Shown: piece by piece, positions 5,506 to 9,597 of the stretch | Numbering within the stretch: position 1 is the first letter of the stretch | How the letters are laid out: each line of letters opens with the position of its first letter | Source of the DNA: Candidatus Aenigmatarchaeota archaeon | Lineage (GTDB): Archaea > Aenigmatarchaeota > Aenigmatarchaeia > PWEA01 > JAGHBM01 | Direction of reading: 5' to 3' | Assembly: GCA_023133195.1 (NCBI GenBank) | Contig: JAGLWW010000021.1 | Span: forward strand, 1 to 9,597 | DNA length: 9,597 bases | The notes under the pieces: generated by a model | Seen by the model: only the letters and a program-made list of their open reading frames with translations | The model's database searches: none | Told to the model about the DNA's origin: nothing | Position numbers and translations under genes: made by a program

Positions 5506-6805
5506 ATGGATACCACCAACCTCTTTTTTCTTTTCCTTTATAGATTATAAAAGACTTCTTTTTTAAACACTGCATGACCTTGCTTTCAGAGCTTACAAGA
5601 CCACTTTCCTTTGTCCCGCCCCAATAATCTCCTCCTTCAAAGGGCAGATTTATATCGTTTATCCAAATCATTCCAACATTAAGTTTCTTTCCGATTTTTC
5701 TTCCTCTTTCTATGTCCTTGCTCCATATTGTTGCACCAAGGCCAAACTTGCTGTTATTGGCAAAGCTGATGGCTTCTTCATCACTTTCCACTACAATTAC
5801 CGGAATAACTGGTCCAAAGGTTTCTTCAGTCATTATTTTCATTTCTTTGCTAACATTTGTAAGAACAGTTGGCTCAAAGAATAACCCTTCACCCTTTCCG
5901 CCGCATAGAATTTTTGCACCTTTTGAAACAGCATCCTTTATATGACTCTCTACCTTTTTGATTTGAACTTCATTAATCATATCTCCAATATCCTTTCCTT
6001 TCTTAAGTCCCTTTGCCTCCTTCACGAGATTTTTGACAAATTTTTCAGCAATTTTTTTGTTAACATAAACTCTTTCCGCTGCCACACAGACCTGACCGCA
6101 GTTTCCCGTCGCCCCCCATAGCAACCCCTTAACTGTCAAATCTATATCAGCATCCTCACATACTATAAAGGCGTCCTTACCTCCAAGCTCCAAAGAAACC
6201 GGCTTTATTCCGATGTTTTTCATTATGTCTTTTCCTGCTTTCACGCTCCCTGTGAAAAATAATTTATCAATTTCAGATTTAACCAACTCTTTGCCAAGTT
6301 CGTCACCTCCCAAAACTGTATTAAAAACCCCATCCGGGAGGACTTTGTTCAATAATTCATTTATTTTTTTATCTGCTTCAGTGGAGTATTCTGAAGGTTT
6401 GAATATAATTGTATTCCCAGCCAAAAGAGCAGGCACAATAGTCCATATGGGAAGGCTTAGGGGATAGTTCCACGGAGTTATTAGCCCTATGACACCAAAA
6501 GGGACGAATTCAACATAGCCTTCCGTATCTGGGAATGCCTCCTCGTCAAATTCCATTTTCTTTGTGTCAACTTTTAGAATTTCATTTGAATAGTGGTTTA
6601 TAGAGGCCTGAGCATCGATAACTTCTGTTTCTGCCTCAATTTCCGGCTTACCAACTTCCTTCATTATAATTTCTGTGATATCTGCCTTTTCTTTTTCCAA
6701 AAGCTCGGAGAGCTTTTTCATGTATTCTATCCTTTCCTCGACCGATAAACTGCTCCAGATTGGAAAGGCATTTTTCGCTTTCAGGACTGCTTCATTAACC
6801 TCCAT
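5447..6805 (-). CDS. NAD(P)-dependent aldehyde dehydrogenase family protein
   Basis: 452 residues, full-length for short archaeal members of the ALDH superfamily. Visible landmarks: TPWNYP with oxyanion Asn113, FKPSE (Lys136, cofactor binding), FTGS at 184-187, general base Glu206 in LELGGKD, catalytic Cys240 in GNCGQVCVAAERVYV, and EETFGPVIPV. It oxidises an aldehyde to the acid (or reverse, if an acyl group is captured). Nearest by eye are succinate-semialdehyde/lactaldehyde dehydrogenase-like enzymes, but the substrate cannot be read from sequence. ATG at 6805 lies one base after the upstream TGA, with GAGGTAA eight bases ahead. The C-terminal 20 codons overlap the HIT gene in another frame. 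Confidence 0.93.
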   Translation of the reverse strand: MEVNEAVLKAKNAFPIWSSLSVEERIEYMKKLSELLEKEKADITEIIMKEVGKPEIEAETEVIDAQASINHYSNEILKVDTKKMEFDEEAFPDTEGYVEFVPFGVIGLITPWNYPLSLPIWTIVPALLAGNTIIFKPSEYSTEADKKINELLNKVLPDGVFNTVLGGDELGKELVKSEIDKLFFTGSVKAGKDIMKNIGIKPVSLELGGKDAFIVCEDADIDLTVKGLLWGATGNCGQVCVAAERVYVNKKIAEKFVKNLVKEAKGLKKGKDIGDMINEVQIKKVESHIKDAVSKGAKILCGGKGEGLFFEPTVLTNVSKEMKIMTEETFGPVIPVIVVESDEEAISFANNSKFGLGATIWSKDIERGRKIGKKLNVGMIWINDINLPFEGGDYWGGTKESGLVSSESKVMQCLKKKSFIIYKGKEKRGWWYPYGMPVLQDDKRRDNDGQGL

Positions 6806-6806
6806 T

Positions 6807-7277
6807 TCAGATTACCTCGAATTGTTCTTTTAGCAGTTTCATTGCAGCATCATGAGAATCTTTTCCATTATATGTTGCACATAAACTTTCTATTATATTT
6901 ATTCTGTAGCCTAAATCGTATGCATCGAAAGCCGTTGAAATTACAGCCTCGTCTGTATTGAGACCACAAAGGAAAATTTCATCCACTTTGTTTTCTTCCA
7001 GAAGTTTTTTGAATTTCTCGTCCATGAGGCAGGAACGGGTTGACCTGACAAATAACGTGTGTTCTACCTTATCCATCTCTGGAGAAAAATCTGTCTCAGG
7101 CGGACCCATCATTCTTTTCCAACCAAATTTGTAGAAAGGCGTATTCTCGTTGTTTATGAATTTTTGGAAAATAATAAGGTCGAATTTGTCCCTGTTTTCC
7201 TTTATGTATTCTACAATCTTTTTAGGAATATTTTTTGCGTTTTCGTCCAAAAAATACTCCTGCACATCTATTACCAA
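6807..7277 (-). CDS. Isochorismatase-fold (cysteine hydrolase-like) protein lacking the catalytic Cys
   Basis: 156 residues from TTG 7277. The fold is clear: VIDVQEYF (catalytic-Asp strand, Asp4), LFVRSTRSCLMDEKFKKLL, FLCGLNTDEAVISTAFDAYD followed by LGYRINIIESLCATYNG and a final HDAAMKLLKEQF helix. The family includes nicotinamidases, isochorismatases and carbamoylases using an Asp-Lys-Cys triad. Here the Cys position of the T-x-x-C-V motif is Ala111, and the Lys position appears to be Arg78, so a standard thioester mechanism is unlikely; EntB/PhzD-type isochorismatases also lack the Cys. The true start may be an ACG at 7292, which would add TAKAL, complete the first beta strand, and lies six bases after AGGTG. 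One base separates its stop from the aldehyde dehydrogenase ATG. Confidence 0.85.
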   Translation of the reverse strand: MVIDVQEYFLDENAKNIPKKIVEYIKENRDKFDLIIFQKFINNENTPFYKFGWKRMMGPPETDFSPEMDKVEHTLFVRSTRSCLMDEKFKKLLEENKVDEIFLCGLNTDEAVISTAFDAYDLGYRINIIESLCATYNGKDSHDAAMKLLKEQFEVI

Positions 7278-7292
7278 AAGAGCTTTAGCCGT

Positions 7293-7778
7293 TCACTTCA
7301 CCTTGTAACCAAGTTTTCTCAGAAAGTCTTTCCTGAAGGCTATGTCCTTTTCCCCTTCAACACCTTTGGGTTTTCCGCCGTCTATCACGCCAAGTATTCC
7401 GCGGCCTTTGTCTGTCTCTGCAACTATTACCTGTAATGTATTTGCAGTAGCGCAGAATATATTGCAGACTTCGGACACATTCTTTATCTTGTTCAGCACG
7501 TTAACAGGGAACATGTCCTTCATATATATCACGAAGGAGTGACCTGCGCCTATCTCCAAAGCTTTCTTCACCGCTTTTTCTTCCAAACCCTTGTCTGTTC
7601 CCGTCCTTCTTACAAGGCACGGACCGGAGGCCTCGCAGAAGGCAAGACCAAATTTTGCTCCCGGAACGGTCTCTACAATTGCCTCATGGATGTCCTCGAC
7701 TGTCTTTATGAAATGTGACTGGCCTATGATGACGTTGCATCCTTCCGGAATTTCAACATCTATTTCCTTTATTTCCAT
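7293..7778 (-). CDS. Adenosine-specific kinase (DUF355 family)
   Basis: 161 residues from ATG 7778; GGTGAT (7785-7790) lies six bases ahead. An upstream in-frame start at 7820 would add residues unlike the family and would lie in hairpin DNA. The sequence matches the archaeal adenosine-specific kinase family (PF04008) along its length: MEIKEIDVEIPEGCNVIIGQ, SHFIKTVEDIHEAIVE, GLAFCEASGPCLVRRTG, EIGAGHSFVIYMKD, NVLNKIKNVSEVCNIFCAT, and GVIDGGKPKGVE. Members phosphorylate adenosine to AMP. It is unrelated to ribokinase-type adenosine kinases. No TATA box is seen between it and the hairpin element upstream, so it is probably transcribed through from tRNA-Trp or further up. Its TGA stop is in the same frame as the next gene. 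Confidence 0.88.
   Translation of the reverse strand: MEIKEIDVEIPEGCNVIIGQSHFIKTVEDIHEAIVETVPGAKFGLAFCEASGPCLVRRTGTDKGLEEKAVKKALEIGAGHSFVIYMKDMFPVNVLNKIKNVSEVCNIFCATANTLQVIVAETDKGRGILGVIDGGKPKGVEGEKDIAFRKDFLRKLGYKVK
7299..7303 (-). promoter_or_regulatory. AGGTG ribosome binding site pointing to an ACG start
   Basis: AGGTG ends six bases before ACG (7292-7290), the same spacing seen at the ATGs at 3050 and 8677. The nearest conventional start, TTG at 7277, is 21 bases away from it, too far for normal use. Confidence 0.45.
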
Positions 7779-7801
7779 AACACCATCACCTTTTGTTTTT
7801 G

Positions 7802-7915
7802 GCGAAACGAAGTTTCGCACGTTTTTCTTTTGGGGTCTTGGAACGTTGTTCCAAGTTTGGAATTTTCATTCCAAATTACAGGAACTTTTCTTTTTTTAAA
7901 AAAGAAAAGGATCTG
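7802..7915 (-). repeat. Free-standing relative of the tRNA T-loop introns, hairpin-rich
   Basis: Starting at the base after the tRNA-Trp CCA, the minus strand repeats about 40 bases of the tRNA-Gly intron nearly exactly: CAG-A-[C/T]-CCTTTTC..., the 12-bp hairpin (7885-7896 with 7898-7909), and TTCCTG. Then come two perfect 8-bp hairpins (7856-7863 with 7868-7875; 7837-7844 with 7848-7855), then CCCCAAAAGAAAAA as in the tRNA-Gly intron, then a TGCGAA-..-TTCG-..-TCGCCAAA hairpin (7802-7818) closely matching one in the tRNA-Trp intron (7960-7976). There are no exon halves around it. It fills the space between tRNA-Trp and the kinase ribosome binding site. It may be a solo intron-like element, a structured 3' trailer or an mRNA leader. 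Confidence 0.7.
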
Positions 7916-7932
7916 TGGTGGGGCCGCAGAGA

Positions 7933-8018
7933 CTTTCATTATCCCAATTGTAACCTTTGGCGAGCCGAAGGTTCGCAAGTTTTTGGGAGTAAAGACACTT
8001 TTTCTGAAAAAGGGTCTT
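7933..8018 (-). other. T-loop intron (position 59/60) of tRNA-Trp
   Basis: 86 nt. BHB: T-stem outer helix; U54-A57 (UUCA) pairs perfectly with UGAA at the intron's 3' end; bulges AA|A and AG|U. Helix P1 (AAAGAC/GTCTTT, with inner CTTTTT/AAAAAG) starts at the 5' bulge; P2 pairs TCCCAA with TTGGGA (7983-7988 with 7942-7947) around a hairpin with loop TTC. Its first 15 bases share AGACCCTTTT with the tRNA-Gly intron, and P2 has the same place and length with a C-G to T-A swap. Confidence 0.85.
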
Positions 8019-8039
8019 TTTGAACTCTGATCTGCTGGT

Positions 8040-8088
8040 ATCTTCTTTCACCAAAATCGCGAGCGATTTCTCAACGCTCCAGTTTTGT
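8040..8088 (-). other. Anticodon-loop intron (position 37/38) of tRNA-Trp
   Basis: 49 nt between G37 and A38, the canonical archaeal site. The intron contains CTGGAGC, fully complementary to the exon's GCTCCAG, and a 7-bp hairpin AAATCGC-TC-GCGATTT. A BHB with bulges AG|A and AU|A can be drawn, but one of its four central pairs is a C-A mismatch. It is short and has no recognisable box C/D guide, unlike the long tRNA-Trp introns of many euryarchaea. Confidence 0.8.
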
Positions 8089-8126
8089 CTGGAGCCAACT
8101 GTCCTGCCAGGTTAGACTACAGCCCC

Positions 8127-8147
8127 ATTGAAATCGAAGATTTCAAT
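8127..8147 (-). other. Perfect 9-bp hairpin abutting the tRNA-Trp 5' end
   Basis: ATTGAAATC-TTC-GATTTCAAT on the minus strand ends at the base immediately before G1 of tRNA-Trp. In a precursor it would stack on the acceptor stem at the RNase P cut site. Its TTC loop matches the loops of the hairpins at 7802-7818 and 7960-7976. Confidence 0.6.
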
Positions 8148-8170
8148 CGTAAGGAAGCACACAAAGTGCA

Positions 8171-8241
8171 CTTCAGTCTTTCATGTTTTTGCTTGAGCTT
8201 TTGTCCGTCAGGACTGAAGGCGGTAGCCTCACGAAAAGCTC
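8171..8241 (-). ncRNA. Candidate pseudoknotted or switching RNA between the regulator gene and tRNA-Trp
   Basis: On the minus strand GAGCTTTT (8241-8234) pairs with AAAAGCTC (8202-8195), and CTTCAGTC (8219-8212) pairs with GACTGAAG (8178-8171). The two perfect 8-bp helices interlock, so together they form an H-type pseudoknot with an A-rich last loop (AAGCAAAAACATGAAA). Alternatively the outer helix encloses two hairpins, AGGC-TACC-GCCT and GTCC-TGAC-GGAC, that are exclusive of the second helix. The segment begins inside the stop codon of the regulator gene. A further hairpin GCAC-TTTGT-GTGC follows at 8158-8170. No known RNA family is recognised, and the strand is assumed from the flanking genes. 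Confidence 0.45.
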
Positions 8242-8677
8242 ATGGTAGTTTAACTTTAGATAGCAAATTTATATATCTTTCCAGTCTCTTTATCTCCTTT
8301 TCAAGTATCCTGATTGCATCCTTTGCTTCCCCGTTTTTCTTGTACTTCGCAAACTCCTGAAGAGTAGATTCCACAGATTTTTGTGCCTTGAAAAGAACTG
8401 CCTTTTTGAGACAATCCAATAGGTCTCCCTGCAGCTCTATGTAAAGTTTCTTGTCTGTGGGCTTCTTTACTCTCCTTATTACACCCAGCATCTCAAGAAA
8501 ATCCAAGCTGAGTGAAACGGAAGAAGCGGAATAACCTATCCTCTTTCTAAGCTCGTCAAGTGAAACCAACCTTCTGGAAACAAGCAAGGCCGCTATAATT
8601 CTTCCGTGAACCTCCGAGTAACCAAGAGAGGAAGCCACATTGGAAAACAATGAATATATCTCTTTCTCCGTGTCCAT
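8240..8677 (-). CDS. GbsR/MarR-type winged-helix transcriptional regulator
   Basis: 145 residues from ATG 8677, preferred over GTG 8686 because AGGTG lies six bases ahead. Residues about 12-85 form a winged HTH of the GbsR (COG1510) branch of MarR-like regulators: SLGYSEVHGRIIAALLVSRR, then LVSLDELRKRIGYSASSVSL followed by SLDFLEMLGVIRRVKKPTDK with the wing at KKPTDKKLYI. Residues about 100-145 are a charged helix (AIRILEKEIKRLERYINLLS) suited to dimerisation. Bacterial GbsR controls osmoprotectant genes; archaeal homologues control various targets, so the target here is unknown. It starts nine bases after the PAP2-like stop and is probably co-transcribed with it. Confidence 0.85.
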   Translation of the reverse strand: MDTEKEIYSLFSNVASSLGYSEVHGRIIAALLVSRRLVSLDELRKRIGYSASSVSLSLDFLEMLGVIRRVKKPTDKKLYIELQGDLLDCLKKAVLFKAQKSVESTLQEFAKYKKNGEAKDAIRILEKEIKRLERYINLLSKVKLP

Positions 8678-8686
8678 TCTTAACAC

Positions 8687-9259
8687 CTACCACAAAATAA
8701 AATATGTAAAATATGCTATAAATATTCCCAAAAGCGCCCCTGCCAATAATTGAAGTAAGTCATGCGAGTTTAACTTGTATCTTGAATATGCAACCGGCAA
8801 CAAAAGCAAGTACAGGGGTGCAATACCCAGTCCAAAAACATAAACCAGTGATGTCACAGGACCGGCAATTCCTGACGTATGTGCACTGATTTTCCAGAAT
8901 GGATTTATCAAAAACATAGTAGAAGCAACTGTTACGTAGGAAATTGAAATCAAAAACATAACATAATTACCGGAAAACCAAAAAATTACAGAAGCGGATA
9001 TATAACTAATTATTGAAATGGCATATGGTTTGATTCTCTTTTCTTTTTCAGAAATGTCCCAGTCTTTTAAATTCTCAGAGTCTAGACAGATTGCTATAAT
9101 CGGAAAAAATGATAAAAACATTACACCAAAAATTATGCTTGTAATTGTGTCCATTGAACCCAGTCCTATCGGGGAGAATACCGAGAAAATAACAGTCACA
9201 TAAACGGCAACGGCCACCGGTGAAAATATGATTGAATTAAACATATGAATTCGGTTCAT
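8687..9259 (-). CDS. PAP2-like (phosphatidic acid phosphatase-related) integral membrane protein
   Basis: 190 residues with about five or six membrane helices. PAP2-type motifs are recognisable in degenerate form: EKEKRIKP (motif 1, K...R-x-x-P-like), SAHTSG (motif 2, for PSGH) and YSRYKLNSHDLLQLLAGALL (motif 3, SR-x5-H with Gln in place of the usual Asp). Archaeal and bacterial PAP2 relatives with this R-x-L-x-x-H-x-x-x-Q version exist; the reaction would be removal of phosphate from a prenyl- or glycero-lipid phosphate. Divergent from a tetraether-synthase-like gene, so a lipid role fits. Start is ATG 9259 (TATA TTTAAA 27.5 bases upstream) or ATG 9244 (TATATAAA about 27 bases upstream); both would be leaderless. 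Confidence 0.75.
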   Translation of the reverse strand: MNRIHMFNSIIFSPVAVAVYVTVIFSVFSPIGLGSMDTITSIIFGVMFLSFFPIIAICLDSENLKDWDISEKEKRIKPYAISIISYISASVIFWFSGNYVMFLISISYVTVASTMFLINPFWKISAHTSGIAGPVTSLVYVFGLGIAPLYLLLLPVAYSRYKLNSHDLLQLLAGALLGIFIAYFTYFILW

Positions 9260-9283
9260 AGTTAAGTTTATATAGTCTTTTAA

Positions 9284-9289
9284 TTTAAA
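9284..9289 (-). promoter_or_regulatory. TATA box for the PAP2-like / GbsR-like transcript
   Basis: TTTAAA centred at 9286.5 is 27.5 bases from ATG 9259. A second box, TATATAAA on the minus strand at about 9267-9274, is equally well placed for ATG 9244, so there may be two starts. Confidence 0.5.
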
Positions 9290-9308
9290 TATTATAAGTT
9301 TTAAAAAG

Positions 9309-9316
9309 TTTTAAAA
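9309..9316 (+). promoter_or_regulatory. TATA box for the radical SAM gene
   Basis: TTTTAAAA centred at 9312.5 lies 27.5 bases ahead of the GTG at 9340. The 80-base divergent gap is nearly all A/T with several other TATA-like stretches (TATATATA at 9319-9326), so the choice is not certain. Confidence 0.4.
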
Positions 9317-9339
9317 GTTATATATAGTGGGGGATTTGA

Positions 9340-9597
9340 GTGGAGATATTGGAAAAGACCGAAAGCGTCTGTCCTGAATGCCTTAAGGAAGGGAAGATAA
9401 ACAAAATACCGGCAGAACTCATAGAAGAGGACGGAAAGGTATGGATAACCAAGAACTGCCCGGAACACGGTTCTTTCAAGTCAATAGTCTTCAGCGATGC
9501 AGAGATTTACCACAAGTGGATTAAGTACAAGGTCACAGGAGAGGGCGTGAAAAATGCAGACATAAAGAGCTGGCTTTCTCCGGAAGAAAAACTCTAC
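9340..9597 (+). CDS. Tetraether-synthase-like (Tes/MJ0619-type) radical SAM protein, 3' partial
   Basis: Only the first 86 residues are in the window. GTG 9340 is the first possible start, since a TGA immediately precedes it in frame, and GGGGGAT lies just ahead. The visible part is the N-terminal zinc-ribbon-like domain of the MJ0619 family: EKTESVCPECLKEGKINKIP with CxxC at 11 and 14, IEEDGKVWITKNCPEHGSFK with Cys40 and His43, followed by SDAEIYHKWIKY. In that family this is followed by the radical SAM core with CxxxCxxC, not reached here. Tes joins two archaeol lipids to make tetraethers (GDGT); related proteins are methylases or other C-C bond formers, so the exact reaction is provisional. 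Divergent from the PAP2-like gene. Confidence 0.75.
   Translation, partial: MEILEKTESVCPECLKEGKINKIPAELIEEDGKVWITKNCPEHGSFKSIVFSDAEIYHKWIKYKVTGEGVKNADIKSWLSPEEKLY

Larger units (their letters stand above)
7916..8126 (-). tRNA. tRNA-Trp(CCA) with two introns, CCA encoded
   Basis: Three exons: 8126-8089, 8039-8019 and 7932-7916. The acceptor stem is GGGGCTG/CGGCCCC (one G-U), discriminator A, CCA encoded. The D-arm is GTCT-AACCTGGCA-GGAC. The anticodon stem is GTTGG/CCAGC (one G-U) with loop CTCCAGA, anticodon CCA, as in other archaeal tRNA-Trp. The T-stem is CAGAG/CTCTG, all Watson-Crick. The mature tRNA appears only after removing 49 nt at 37/38 and 86 nt at 59/60, leaving T-loop TTCAAAT. 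The gene lies between the GbsR-like gene and the kinase, same strand, with no clear TATA box, so it may depend on the surrounding transcript. Confidence 0.92.

Noticed and set aside
5712..6467. Plus-strand frames inside the aldehyde dehydrogenase gene
   Set aside because: They are antisense shadows of a complete, motif-rich enzyme gene.
7293..7295. Kinase TGA as selenocysteine or another recoded codon
   Set aside because: The kinase ends at its normal length, TGA ends several other genes here, and no SECIS-like structure was found close by.
7793..8030. Several open frames on both strands in the kinase-regulator gap
   Set aside because: They run through the tRNA-Trp exons, introns and perfect hairpins, show no ribosome binding site and give low-complexity products with no family.
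8139..8155. GATTTCAATCGTAAGG as a CRISPR repeat (resembles ATTTCAAT ends)
   Set aside because: It is present once only and is explained as one arm of the tRNA-Trp leader hairpin.
7802..8241. Array of about ten hairpins as an integron attC array, terminators or a CRISPR-like locus
   Set aside because: Most are explained by tRNA-Trp, its introns and the related solo element. There are no evenly spaced identical repeats with unique spacers and no integrase nearby.
8171..8241. Right end of an IS200/IS605 element with a TnpB guide RNA (plus strand, pseudoknot and GGCGGTAG)
   Set aside because: No tnpB or remnant lies upstream on the plus strand, where tRNA-Trp is on the opposite strand, and the resemblance is only general.

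Overview
The window is archaeal. The evidence is TATA boxes about 26-28 bases ahead of start codons with no leader, AGGTG-type ribosome binding sites inside operons, tRNA introns with bulge-helix-bulge (BHB) splice sites, an N-glycosylation-rich surface protein with a Thr-rich stalk, and the start of a tetraether-synthase-like radical SAM gene. Compact spacing, several very small genes and multiply interrupted tRNAs would suit a small-genome (DPANN-like) archaeon, but the phylum cannot be fixed from the sequence alone.

Layout. 1-1698 (+) is the 3' part of a surface protein with a cytoplasmic OB-fold-like tail. 1699-2159 (-) holds a 31-aa ORF and a DUF192 protein. 2211-2927 (+) is a DUF1624/HGSNAT-like membrane protein. 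3050-3403 (+) is a small helix-turn-helix protein behind a palindromic operator. 3388-3501 (-) is a 37-aa ORF. 3558-3704 (+) is a 48-aa SWIB-like protein. 3746-4642 (+) is a two-gene membrane operon: a Lys-rich protein with duplicated membrane segments, then PspC. From 9259 down to 4659 everything runs on the minus strand: PAP2-like phosphatase, GbsR/MarR-like regulator, a candidate structured RNA, tRNA-Trp, a hairpin-rich element, adenosine-specific kinase, isochorismatase-fold protein, aldehyde dehydrogenase, HIT protein and tRNA-Gly. From 9340 (+) a Tes-like radical SAM gene runs off the window.

The most striking find is in what first looks like non-coding space. tRNA-Gly(UCC) and tRNA-Trp(CCA) are each split in the T-loop at the same place (59/60) by introns of 93 and 86 nt. 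The two introns share architecture and short sequence blocks, and each has a recognisable BHB at its splice site. tRNA-Trp also has a 49-nt intron at the canonical 37/38 site. A third, freestanding relative of the T-loop introns begins right after the tRNA-Trp CCA and carries blocks matching both. This suggests a small structured RNA intron family that has spread within the genome. Just upstream, between the regulator gene and tRNA-Trp, lies a segment able to form two interlocked 8-bp helices (a pseudoknot or a switch).

The metabolic genes (adenosine-specific kinase, isochorismatase-fold protein, aldehyde dehydrogenase, HIT) are packed with gaps of 1-15 bases or overlap and probably form one transcript. 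Two of them have substitutions at catalytic positions: the isochorismatase-fold protein lacks its Cys nucleophile, and the HIT protein has Gln for its central His. Two divergent gene pairs share a single TTTAAA box placed almost exactly midway between their start codons.
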